Assembly: GCA_003516865.1 (NCBI GenBank)
Contig: DPBR01000046.1
Location: 3,069 to 42,380, forward strand
DNA: 39,312 bases
From: Oscillospiraceae bacterium
GTDB lineage: Bacteria; Bacillota; Clostridia; Oscillospirales; Ruminococcaceae
Reading direction: 5' to 3'
Shown one piece after another: positions 25,052 to 31,868 of the stretch; the stretch's first letter is position 1, and every line of letters begins with the position of its first letter. A model generated the notes under the pieces. The model did not search any database and was not told where the DNA came from. It saw only the letters and a program-made list of their open reading frames with translations. Both the position numbers and the translations under genes were made by a program.

Positions 25052-25075
25052 AAAGGCGGGAGAAATCCCGCCTTT
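25052..25075 (-). terminator. Terminator hairpin of the oxidoreductase operon
   Basis: Identical to the CE8 terminator (arms AAAGGCGGGA/TCCCGCCTTT, GAAA loop). It begins directly after the stop of the gamma-subunit gene. On the minus strand it ends in CCTTTGAG, a short T-run, so the next hairpin at 25020-25040, which ends in four T, may complete termination. Confidence 0.65.
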
Positions 25076-25076
25076 T

Positions 25077-25619
25077 TCAATAATTCATTCCGAGCCGAAG
25101 CGCCGCTGTATTTTTCGCGGCAAGCTCGGATTTTTTTGCGGGAATAAGCTTCGCGAAAGCCTCCGAGAGCGTTTTCCCGTCAATCCCGAACAGCTTCTGC
25201 GCGCACTCGCGAAGCGTCTTTCCGAGAAGCACGATATTTCCCATGCCGCCGAGGTTGTTCTCCTCGGCAATCTTAGCCGCGGGAACGCCGAATGTCGAAA
25301 TATCGCCACGCGTGATTTGTTTATCGGTCATTCCGCTGTCATAAAACACAAATCCACCCGATTTCACGCTGCCGATAAACCTATCGACAGACGGCTCGTT
25401 CATCGCGATGAGGATATCCGGCTCCGTTACGAGCGGCGAGCCTATCGGCTTGTCCGAAATGCACACGGAGCAGTTTGCCGTGCCGCCGCGCATCTCCGGT
25501 CCGTAGCTCGGAAGCCACGATATCTCGATATTCTTCATCATCGCGCCGTATGCGAGGCATTTCCCCGCGAAAAGAACGCCCTGACCGCCGAAACCCGAAA
25601 TTATGATTTCCGTGAGCAT
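25077..25619 (-). CDS. 2-oxoacid:ferredoxin oxidoreductase gamma subunit
   Basis: The catalytic gamma domain (180 residues) of a KOR/VOR-type enzyme that oxidatively decarboxylates a 2-oxoacid to its acyl-CoA, reducing ferredoxin. The N-terminus IIISGFGGQGVLFAGKCLAY and the YGPEMRGGTANCSV stretch are typical. The ATG at 25619 overlaps the beta-subunit stop by one base (TAATG); an in-frame GTG at 25649 was rejected because it lies in the beta gene. It is the last gene of the operon. Confidence 0.93.
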   Translation of the reverse strand: MLTEIIISGFGGQGVLFAGKCLAYGAMMKNIEISWLPSYGPEMRGGTANCSVCISDKPIGSPLVTEPDILIAMNEPSVDRFIGSVKSGGFVFYDSGMTDKQITRGDISTFGVPAAKIAEENNLGGMGNIVLLGKTLRECAQKLFGIDGKTLSEAFAKLIPAKKSELAAKNTAALRLGMNY

Positions 25620-26386
25620 TACTCCTCGCCTCCCCCATTTACGTTCCACACGGGCGCGTCCTTGTACACTCCGAGCGGGAAATACGGTATCATCTCGCTG
25701 CGGACGCGCTCCATAGCCTGTTCCGGGGTCATTCCCCAGTTTGTCGGGCAGGTTGAAAGCACCTCGACAATTGAAAATCCGCGCTTGTGAAGCTGATTGT
25801 CGAACGCTTTTCGGATTGCCTTTTTCGCTTCCCTGATATGCGGGATACCGTCAACCGCGACTCTCTGCGCAAGCGCCGTGCCGTCAACCTCCGCGAGCAT
25901 CTCGCACATTCTGAGCGGAAACCCCTGCAATGCGGGATTTCTTCCGTAGGGAGTGGTCTGGGTAATCTGCCCCGGAAGCGTTGTCGGAGCCATCTGACCG
26001 CCCGTCATACCATAAATCGTGTTGTTCACGAAAATAACGGTGATATTCTCGCCGCGCGCCGCCGCGTGAACGGTTTCGCAGGTGCCGATTGCCGCAAGGT
26101 CGCCGTCGCCCTGATATGTGAACACAATCGACTCGGGATTTGCGCGCTTAACGCCTGTTGCGACAGCGGGCGCTCTGCCGTGCGGCGCTTCAATCATATC
26201 GCAGCTGAAGTAATCATACGCCATAACCGAGCAGCCTACGGGACAAATTCCGACGGTTTTCCCCTCGATTTCAAGCTCGTCGATAACCTCCGCGACAAGC
26301 CTGTGAATAATCCCGTGCGTGCATCCGGGGCAATAGTGCGTTGCCACGTCGCAAAGTGCGTGTGGTCTGTCAAAAACAACCGCCAT
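25619..26386 (-). CDS. 2-oxoacid:ferredoxin oxidoreductase beta (thiamine diphosphate-binding) subunit
   Basis: The 255 residues carry the TPP-binding region (YQGDGDLAAIGTCETVHAAA, then FVNNTIYGMTGGQM) and an early Cys pair in HYCPGCTHG. Together with the alpha and gamma subunits it forms the catalytic core. The start at 26386 has GGGAGGG upstream and lies one base after the alpha stop; an upstream extension of ten codons overlapping the alpha gene was rejected. In Clostridia such enzymes commonly act on branched-chain 2-oxoacids or 2-oxoglutarate; the sequence does not decide between them. Confidence 0.94.
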   Translation of the reverse strand: MAVVFDRPHALCDVATHYCPGCTHGIIHRLVAEVIDELEIEGKTVGICPVGCSVMAYDYFSCDMIEAPHGRAPAVATGVKRANPESIVFTYQGDGDLAAIGTCETVHAAARGENITVIFVNNTIYGMTGGQMAPTTLPGQITQTTPYGRNPALQGFPLRMCEMLAEVDGTALAQRVAVDGIPHIREAKKAIRKAFDNQLHKRGFSIVEVLSTCPTNWGMTPEQAMERVRSEMIPYFPLGVYKDAPVWNVNGGGEE

Positions 26387-26387
26387 T

Positions 26388-27446
26388 TCAGTCCCTCCCC
26401 TCGTGAATACGCTCAATCTGCGCGATAACTTCGCCTACGCTCGGCACAACGCCGCCGTTTCTTCCAAAAAATTCCACGGGCAGCCTGCACTCCAGCGCAA
26501 GCTTGATATCCTCAATCATCTGACCCTTGTTCATCTCGACGCTCAGCACATTTTTCGCGTTTTTGCAGGCTTCCGCAAGCTGTTTTTCGGGAAACGGATA
26601 GAGCGTTCTCGGGCGGAAAAGACCCGCTTTAACGCCCTTTTCGCGCGCGGCGTCAACGGCGGATTTCGATATTCTCGCGGCGGCTCCGAATGAAACGACC
26701 ACAATTTCTGCGTCCTCGCAAAGATAGCTCTCCGACAGCACGCACTCGCGCTTCACCCGCTCATAGCGCTCAAACCGCTCGTTTACGGAGCGCTCGAGAA
26801 TTTCGGGCTGAAGATACAGCGAATTTACAATATTGTGCGGTCGTTTGTTTTCGTGACCTCGGCAAGCCCAAGGTTTTTCGGGGATTTTCACCTCGATTTC
26901 GGGGAACGCAACAGGCTCCATCATCTGACCGAGAAGTCCGTCCGAGAGTATCATCACGGGCATTCTGAACCTGTCCGCGGTATCGAACGCGAGAAACGTC
27001 ATATCAATCGTTTCCTGAACGGAAGCGGGCGCATAGACAATCAGCTTGAAATCGCCGTGACCGAGCGCTTTTGTCGCCTGAAAATAGTCCGACTGCGACG
27101 GCTGAATGCCGCCAAGTCCCGGACCGCCGCGCTGAACGTTTACGATAACGCACGGCAAATCGCTTCCCGCGATATACGAAACACCCTCGCTCTTGAGCGA
27201 AATTCCCGGCGAGGAGCTTGAAGTCATCGCTCTCACGCCCGAAGCGCTCGCTCCGAGAACCATATTTATCGCGGCGATTTCGCTCTCCGCCTGAAGAAAA
27301 ACGCCGCCTCGCTTTGCCATATTTTTGGCGAGATAGGCGGATATTTCCGTCTGCGGCGTAATCGGATATCCGAAAAAACACTTGCACCCCGCGCGCAAAG
27401 CGGCTTCGGCAAGCGCCTCGTTGCCTTTCATAAGTACTTTTTCCAT
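26388..27446 (-). CDS. vorB: 2-oxoacid:ferredoxin oxidoreductase alpha subunit (VorB/KorA type)
   Basis: A 352-residue alpha subunit with the pyrimidine-binding domain I at the N-terminus (EKVLMKGNEALAEAALRAGC; FFGYPITPQTEI) and the SSSSPGISLKSEG segment, followed by domain II. It closely resembles proteins annotated as 3-methyl-2-oxobutanoate dehydrogenase subunit VorB in Clostridia, by memory of the family. It is preceded by GAGGAAT, 9 bases after the ferredoxin-subunit stop. Substrate preference (branched-chain 2-oxoacids versus 2-oxoglutarate) remains open. Confidence 0.93.
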   Translation of the reverse strand: MEKVLMKGNEALAEAALRAGCKCFFGYPITPQTEISAYLAKNMAKRGGVFLQAESEIAAINMVLGASASGVRAMTSSSSPGISLKSEGVSYIAGSDLPCVIVNVQRGGPGLGGIQPSQSDYFQATKALGHGDFKLIVYAPASVQETIDMTFLAFDTADRFRMPVMILSDGLLGQMMEPVAFPEIEVKIPEKPWACRGHENKRPHNIVNSLYLQPEILERSVNERFERYERVKRECVLSESYLCEDAEIVVVSFGAAARISKSAVDAAREKGVKAGLFRPRTLYPFPEKQLAEACKNAKNVLSVEMNKGQMIEDIKLALECRLPVEFFGRNGGVVPSVGEVIAQIERIHEGRD

Positions 27447-27455
27447 TTTATTCCT

Positions 27456-27659
27456 CTATTTCTTCTCAACTTTTATTGCACAATCGGGGCAAATCATCGC
27501 GCACATCGCGCAGGAAATGCACTTTTCATCGTCCGTGCAAAAAGCCGTGTGATAGCCTTTTTTATTGCGGGTCTGCGTGTTCAGCGAGATAATCTTCTTC
27601 GGGCAAACCCCCGTGCAGAGCGCGCAGCCCTTGCACCTTTCCTCGTTTACGGTAATCAT
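27456..27659 (-). CDS. 2x[4Fe-4S] ferredoxin subunit of the 2-oxoacid oxidoreductase
   Basis: A 67-residue delta-type subunit that carries electrons from the TPP site to free ferredoxin. Two cluster motifs are complete: Cys9, 12, 15, 19 and Cys47, 50, 53, 57. The linker between them (residues 21-46) is longer than in minimal 2[4Fe-4S] ferredoxins, as in VorC/KorD subunits. It begins one base after the ATPase stop, with GGAGGAATG as ribosome binding site. Confidence 0.93.
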   Translation of the reverse strand: MITVNEERCKGCALCTGVCPKKIISLNTQTRNKKGYHTAFCTDDEKCISCAMCAMICPDCAIKVEKK

Positions 27660-27660
27660 A

Positions 27661-28329
27661 TCATTCCTCCGAAAAATCCTCCCAAGGCAGCTTCACAAGC
27701 CGCTTCACCGGGAAAAATCCGTCTTTTTGCTCCTCGTTTTCGCAAACGCTTGTGAACGCAATCGGCAGACCCGAAATCCTGCTCGCCTCGTCCGTAAAAT
27801 CAGCCGAATTCCGCACGGTTTCGGGCGTTGTTTCAGCGCCGAGATTTGAGTTGTTCACAAGCGCCGTGCATTTCACACGACAGGCATTCTCGACATCGCG
27901 GAGCGTTTCGCAGACCTGCTCCGCCGAACGCCCGCAAAGACGGTACATATTAAATACATAAAGCGCCGAAAAGTCGCTTCCGAGCGCTCTGAAAAAGCTC
28001 TCGAAGCGACCCGCGGGATAAGCGCCCGCCTCCGAACCGCCCGCGTCGATAATCGTAAAATCGCTCTTTGAAACAATCGCTTCAAGGTCGAAGTTAAACG
28101 CGGGGATATCGAGATTTGTATTCGCAAACTGCGGAAATACAACGTCAACGCCCTTTTCCGCGAGCATTTCGGCGAAATCGGCGGCGCGGAAATACGGGTT
28201 TACCGAATCTATATCGACAAGCGAAACTTTTCCCTTTTCCGCAAGAAAAAGCGCGAGATTAACCGCAAGATTTGTTTTCCCGCAGCCGTAATCTCCCGTT
28301 ATCAGCGTAACTTTCCGAACGTACTCCAT
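27661..28329 (-). CDS. MinD/ParA-like P-loop ATPase heading the oxidoreductase operon
   Basis: A 222-residue nucleotide-binding protein of the MinD/ParA/CobQ class. The P-loop is GDYGCGKT (residues 12-19), with switch regions SLVDIDSVNPYFRA and FTIIDAGGSEAG. The lysine usually found near the start of a deviant Walker A motif is replaced (GDYG), so dimer-type ATP catalysis may differ. The start at 28329 was chosen for the AGAGG site and because the fold begins there; an upstream extension to 28362 crosses the leader. As first gene of the operon it may assist cluster loading or assembly of the oxidoreductase; this is inference. Confidence 0.85.
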   Translation of the reverse strand: MEYVRKVTLITGDYGCGKTNLAVNLALFLAEKGKVSLVDIDSVNPYFRAADFAEMLAEKGVDVVFPQFANTNLDIPAFNFDLEAIVSKSDFTIIDAGGSEAGAYPAGRFESFFRALGSDFSALYVFNMYRLCGRSAEQVCETLRDVENACRVKCTALVNNSNLGAETTPETVRNSADFTDEASRISGLPIAFTSVCENEEQKDGFFPVKRLVKLPWEDFSEE

Positions 28330-28366
28330 ATATTTCCTCTCAACATCACATCTGGTTTTCAAAACT

Positions 28367-28395
28367 ATTATACATTGTTAATCGCATTTTGTCAA
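28367..28395 (-). promoter_or_regulatory. Consensus sigma-A promoter of the oxidoreductase operon
   Basis: On the minus strand: TTGACA (28395-28390), 17-base spacer, TATAAT (28372-28367), a perfect match to the consensus in both boxes. It predicts strong transcription starting near 28360, with a leader of about 30 bases. Confidence 0.9.
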
Positions 28396-28437
28396 GCGTA
28401 TTCCAAAATTATTTTATGTAAATTTATAGAAAAGCTC

Positions 28438-28466
28438 TTGCGGAATATATAATTATATGTTATAAT
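28438..28466 (+). promoter_or_regulatory. Sigma-A promoter of the DUF1836 gene
   Basis: TTGCGG at 28438-28443, a 17-base spacer and TATAAT at 28461-28466. It is divergent from the oxidoreductase promoter, with 42 bases between the two -35 boxes. Confidence 0.7.
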
Positions 28467-28496
28467 AAGTGAAAACATAAAATGAAAGGAAAAGCG

Positions 28497-29087
28497 ATGG
28501 ATTACAAGGAATTTTTCGAGCGGCAGAAATACGAGTGCCGCCTGCCGCGCTGGGACGAGCTTCCCGATATCGAGCTTTACATGGACCAGGTTATCACGCT
28601 TATGGGGAAATATTTCGGCTGGCTTTCGCCGCAGGACGAGTCTGTTCTTACGTCCTCGATGATTAATAATTACGTCAAAATCGGGATTATTCCCGCTCCC
28701 ATAAAGAAAAAATATTCGCGGACGCACCTGTTCAGGCTGATAATAATCTGCGTTATGAAGCGGGTTTTGCCGATAAACGACATCGCGGCGCTGATTGAAA
28801 CGCTTCTTGAAACGAGAACAGAAGATGAAGTTCTTGATATTTTCACATCGCGCTATGAAGAAGAATGTTTTAACACGATGAGCCTGCTCGAAAGCAGTCT
28901 TGAACAGAACGCCGAAGAAGAAAGCAAGGCGGCGCTTTCGCTTTCGGTTATTCACGCGGCGGCGATTGCGGGCGGAAATATCCTTTTCTCGGAGTACGCG
29001 CTCTCGGAACTGCGAAAGCGCGCCGAACCGCCCGAAAATCAATCCAAAAAATCCCCGCGCAAAAACAAATCCGAGGTCTGCGAATGA
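28497..29087 (+). CDS. DUF1836 family protein, putative regulator
   Basis: A 196-residue protein with the DUF1836 layout: an N-terminal region (LPRWDELPDIELYMDQVITL), then a helix-turn-helix-like part (SSMINNYVKIGIIPAPIKKK, YSRTHLFRLIIICVMKRVLP) that resembles MerR-type DNA binding, and a helical C-terminal half. The last 30 residues are basic and low in complexity. The second ATG at 28497 was chosen because GAAAGGA stands six bases upstream of it; the ATG at 28482 lacks a site. It is divergent from the oxidoreductase operon, so control of that operon or of itself is plausible but unproven. Confidence 0.85.
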   Translation: MDYKEFFERQKYECRLPRWDELPDIELYMDQVITLMGKYFGWLSPQDESVLTSSMINNYVKIGIIPAPIKKKYSRTHLFRLIIICVMKRVLPINDIAALIETLLETRTEDEVLDIFTSRYEEECFNTMSLLESSLEQNAEEESKAALSLSVIHAAAIAGGNILFSEYALSELRKRAEPPENQSKKSPRKNKSEVCE

Positions 29088-29103
29088 CCACTTAATACCG
29101 AAA

Positions 29104-29128
29104 AGCGCAGACATTTTTCGTCTGCGCT
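29104..29128 (+). terminator. Terminator-like hairpin of the DUF1836 gene
   Basis: AGCGCAGAC and GTCTGCGCT form a 9-bp stem with a seven-base loop, 17 bases after the stop. No T-run follows, so termination may need the later hairpin at 29295-29321. A small hairpin CGCGGC/GCCGCG follows at 29135-29149. Confidence 0.6.
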
Positions 29129-29168
29129 CCGGTACGCGGCTTCGCCGCGAGTGTCTCCGGCGGCTTAA

Positions 29169-29288
29169 GAATTTCAAAAAGACTTCATTCGCTTCGCGGT
29201 GCGGCTGCCGGCTGAGAGCAGCGAATATCACAAACACATTGAGGAGAACGAGCAAAGTCCGTTCTCGGTGCATTATCCAAGATTATGA
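29169..29288 (+). pseudogene. Short coding-like remnant without a start codon
   Basis: A 39-codon open stretch begins after a TAA and reads EFQKDFIRFAVRLPAESSEY and then HKHIEENEQSPFSVHYPRL before TGA. Composition and codon choice look protein-like, but there is no ATG or ribosome binding site. I do not recognise the family. It may be a decayed gene fragment, or chance. Confidence 0.2.
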
Positions 29289-29294
29289 AAGACT

Positions 29295-29321
29295 AAAGCG
29301 CAGAATTTCCGTCTGCGCTTT
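29295..29321 (-). terminator. Terminator hairpin at the end of thyX
   Basis: AAAGCGCAGA and TCTGCGCTTT form a 10-bp stem with a seven-base loop, four bases after the thyX stop. It shares its arm sequence with the hairpin at 29104-29128. It is followed by a T-run on the plus strand, so it can also stop transcription from the left. Confidence 0.7.
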
Positions 29322-29325
29322 TTCG

Positions 29326-30654
29326 TCATTTTCCGAATTTTTCCTTCATTTCAGTCTGTTTACCGCAGCACATTCTGCCTTCGGGACAGCTTCCCATAAC
29401 GTAGCAACTCGGTCCGTACAGCCCGAAAAGCTCGGGAAAATCGGCTCTCAGAAGTCCGAGCATTCTTTCGGATACCGCGCGGATTTCCCACTGCGCCCTC
29501 GTGCAGGTTCTCAGGCGAATGAACAGCAGAAGCTCGCGAGCGTTCATTGTCGTCATAACGTCAAGCAAATTGCCGCTGAGCGCGAAATAGTGAATATGTC
29601 GGCGCAGCGCGGCGTTTTTCATCGCCTTTGCAAGAAGCTCGCCGCAGCGAGAAATCGTCTTTTCGTAAATTTCACGCGCTTTCGGGTTCTGGTCAACCGT
29701 TTTCGGCAGCACAAATCGTCTGCGCGGCGGCGCGGTTTCAATCGGCGGAACAATCACCGACTGCATTCTGTGTCGGACAATGTGCGTTATCCCCGCGAGC
29801 GTCACGTCTTTTATCACAAATGAATAATTAAGCTGTTCCAGAGCGCGCGGACGCTTTTCGCGGATAAGTTCGGCGGGCGTGAGGACGCGCTCTCCGGTCG
29901 CTCTGAGCGCGATATCGAGCAGCTTTGCGGGTTCTTTCGGCGCGCCGACAAGCTCGACTTCCCCTGTTTTTTCCTCGCAAAGCAGCGAAATTTTCTCCGC
30001 AAACGAAATTTCTTCGTCGGGCGTTTCCTCCGCGATATCCGAAAACTCCTCCGAAACGCTCGGAAAAATCCTCGCGAGCTGCTCCGCAAGCTGATTTGCG
30101 ATATCCCGAAGCTCCGCGATATGGCTTCCTCTGCCGCTTCTGATTGAGTTTATCACGCCGATAAGCTCTCTCGCGTTCATCGTGCAGAAAAAATTGCTGT
30201 AAAACGAGTAAGGCAGCACAAAACGCGCGTCCTCTTTCGGAATATCAAGCTCCAGAAGCCTTCCGTAAGCCGAAAAAGCCGTATCCATATACTCGCCGTA
30301 AAGCGCCCTGCTTTCCTCGTCAAGACCCGCGGGAACGTAATATCCCGTCTTGCTGAAATCGACGTAGCGGCGCGATTTTACGGTAAAGGAAGCGAGTCTG
30401 CTCTCAATGAAAAACTGCTCCGCGTACACGGAAACATTCGTCAGCGCAATCGAAAAAACCGCGTGTTCGATAACGGAGCGATGTCCCGAAGCAAGAACCT
30501 TGCGTATAAGCGCGCCGTTTTTCTCGTTTCCGAGAGATTTGCGGTAAATTTCAGCCGAGTTTCCCTCGGTTGTGGAAATTCTCGCCGAAGCCGCGCAAAC
30601 GCTCTCGCTGTCCATATTGAAGCCGATTATCTCAGCCCTTGAAACGTCGTTCAT
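29326..30654 (-). CDS. Double-domain ThyX-like FAD-dependent thymidylate synthase
   Basis: ThyX makes dTMP from dUMP with FAD and methylene-tetrahydrofolate; usual length is about 220-260. This protein has 442 residues and two ThyX-like halves. Half 1 (about 1-220) keeps SGHRSVIEHAVFSIAL (56-71) and a motif region ESRLASFTVKSRRY (84-97), where RHR of the RHRxxSxxxxSxRY signature is lost. Half 2 (about 245-442) keeps RHRMQS (294-299) but not the SxRY end, and has NARELLLFIRLRT with AQWEIR (371-392). The C-terminus adds a Cys cluster (C417, C423, C429, C430). The start at 30654 has GGAGA upstream. It may be an active fused pseudo-dimer or a paralogue with a new role. Confidence 0.85.
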   Translation of the reverse strand: MNDVSRAEIIGFNMDSESVCAASARISTTEGNSAEIYRKSLGNEKNGALIRKVLASGHRSVIEHAVFSIALTNVSVYAEQFFIESRLASFTVKSRRYVDFSKTGYYVPAGLDEESRALYGEYMDTAFSAYGRLLELDIPKEDARFVLPYSFYSNFFCTMNARELIGVINSIRSGRGSHIAELRDIANQLAEQLARIFPSVSEEFSDIAEETPDEEISFAEKISLLCEEKTGEVELVGAPKEPAKLLDIALRATGERVLTPAELIREKRPRALEQLNYSFVIKDVTLAGITHIVRHRMQSVIVPPIETAPPRRRFVLPKTVDQNPKAREIYEKTISRCGELLAKAMKNAALRRHIHYFALSGNLLDVMTTMNARELLLFIRLRTCTRAQWEIRAVSERMLGLLRADFPELFGLYGPSCYVMGSCPEGRMCCGKQTEMKEKFGK

Positions 30655-30743
30655 ATCAATTCTCCAAAACAAATTTCCGACACCTAATCTGTGGAAAACT
30701 ACTTTTATTTTAGCGTTTCCCGAAAATCGCGGCTTGTCAGATA

Positions 30744-31865
30744 TTACCGCTCAAAATGCTTCGCAACCTCCTTGAGATTGTCGATAATGTGAAGGTGCTG
30801 CGGGCAGATTTCCTCGCACTGACCGCACTCAACGCAGTCGCTTGCCTTTCCGAAAATCGCCGTAAGCCTGTCGTAATATTCGCCCTGCGGTGTCCAATCC
30901 TTGTCCTTGCTTTCAAGCAAATCCGTGTTGTAAAGCGAAAAATACTTCGGAATTGCAATTTTCATCGGGCAGCCCTCCGTGCAGTACGAACAGCCTGTGC
31001 AGGGAATTGCGATGTTTTTGTTGATAATCTCAGCCGCTTTCTTCACAAGAGCAATTTCCTCGCCGTTAAGCGGCTTGAAATCGCGCATATAGCTCATATT
31101 ATCGGCAAGCTGAGCGGGCGTGCTCATTCCCGAAAGCACCATAAACACGTTCTCGCAGCTCGCCGCGAAGCGGATTGCCCAGGAAGGCACGGAAGCCTCG
31201 GAATTATGCTCTTTAAACAGCTTTTCGGCTTCTTCGGGAACCTTAGCAAGCGTTCCGCCCTTGACAGGCTCCATGACAATGATTTTCTTTCCGTGCTTAA
31301 CGGCAACCTCGTGACATTTCCGCGACTGAACGCCCTCGTTTTCCCAATCGAGATAGTTTATCTGAAGCTGAACGAAGTCCATTTCGGGGTGTTCCGTAAG
31401 CACGCGGTCGAGAAACTCGGCGCTGTCGTGGAACGAGAAGCCCGCGTTCTTCACAAGACCCGCCTTTTTCTTCTCGGAAAGCCAATCAAAACAGCCAAGC
31501 TCCGTATACTTCTTGTAATGGTCAACGCCGACGTCGTGCAGCAAGTAATAATCGAAGAAATCAACGCCCGTTCTCTCAAGCTGTTCCGCAAAAACCTTGT
31601 CGCAGTCCCCGCGGGAATTGAAATAATCCGCGTGAAGCTTTGTCGCAAGAGTATAGGCGTTTCTCGGATAACGCGAAGTAAGCGCCGCTTTCGCAGCCGC
31701 CTCGCTCTTTCCGCCGCAGTACATAAGCGCCGTGTCAAAATAGGTGAAGCCGTTCGCGATAAACGCGTCAACCATCTTCTTCACCGTTTCAATGTCGATA
31801 TCTCCAGCGTCGTTCGGATTGTTAAGCGGAAGCCGCATAAGCCCAAATCCAAGTTTCTTTTCCAT
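30744..31865 (-). CDS. Aldo/keto reductase with C-terminal [4Fe-4S] ferredoxin-like domain
   Basis: Reduces or oxidises a carbonyl substrate that cannot be named. Residues 1-280 form the aldo/keto reductase barrel with the tetrad Asp44, Tyr49, Lys76 and His110. The C-terminal part has two [4Fe-4S] motifs, Cys289, 292, 295, 299 and Cys344, 347, 350, 354, as in iron-sulfur aldo/keto reductases of anaerobes. It starts three bases after the thiN stop, whose last codons AGG AGG serve as its ribosome binding site, so it belongs to the prkC-rsgA-thiN unit. Confidence 0.92.
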   Translation of the reverse strand: MEKKLGFGLMRLPLNNPNDAGDIDIETVKKMVDAFIANGFTYFDTALMYCGGKSEAAAKAALTSRYPRNAYTLATKLHADYFNSRGDCDKVFAEQLERTGVDFFDYYLLHDVGVDHYKKYTELGCFDWLSEKKKAGLVKNAGFSFHDSAEFLDRVLTEHPEMDFVQLQINYLDWENEGVQSRKCHEVAVKHGKKIIVMEPVKGGTLAKVPEEAEKLFKEHNSEASVPSWAIRFAASCENVFMVLSGMSTPAQLADNMSYMRDFKPLNGEEIALVKKAAEIINKNIAIPCTGCSYCTEGCPMKIAIPKYFSLYNTDLLESKDKDWTPQGEYYDRLTAIFGKASDCVECGQCEEICPQHLHIIDNLKEVAKHFER

Positions 31866-31868
31866 ATT

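Larger units (their letters stand above)
24838..25075. repeat. Stem-loop array bracketed by identical hairpins
   Basis: The 238 bases between two convergent genes hold at least seven stem-loops: 24838-24861 (10 bp), 24887-24899 (CCCGC/GCGGG), 24914-24944 (14 bp), 24955-24968 (CGCACA/TGTGCG), 24970-24990 (ATTGTCGGC/GCCGACAAT, AAA loop), 25020-25040 (AAAAGTCCC/GGGACTTTT) and 25052-25075 (10 bp). The first and last are identical over 24 bases. Inside them lie inverted copies GTCGAAAAAGT (24868-24878) and ACTTTTTCGAC (25035-25045), so the outer 41 bases of each end form imperfect terminal inverted repeats, 33 of 41 alike. It could be a MITE-like element or a stacked terminator array. Confidence 0.75.

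Noticed and set aside
24838..25075. CRISPR array
   Set aside because: The repeats are different hairpins, not a regular series of one repeat with unique spacers, and no cas genes are present.
28392..29273. Minus-strand open frame of 293 codons
   Set aside because: Antisense to the DUF1836 gene and crosses two promoters; the translation is Arg/Phe-rich shadow sequence.
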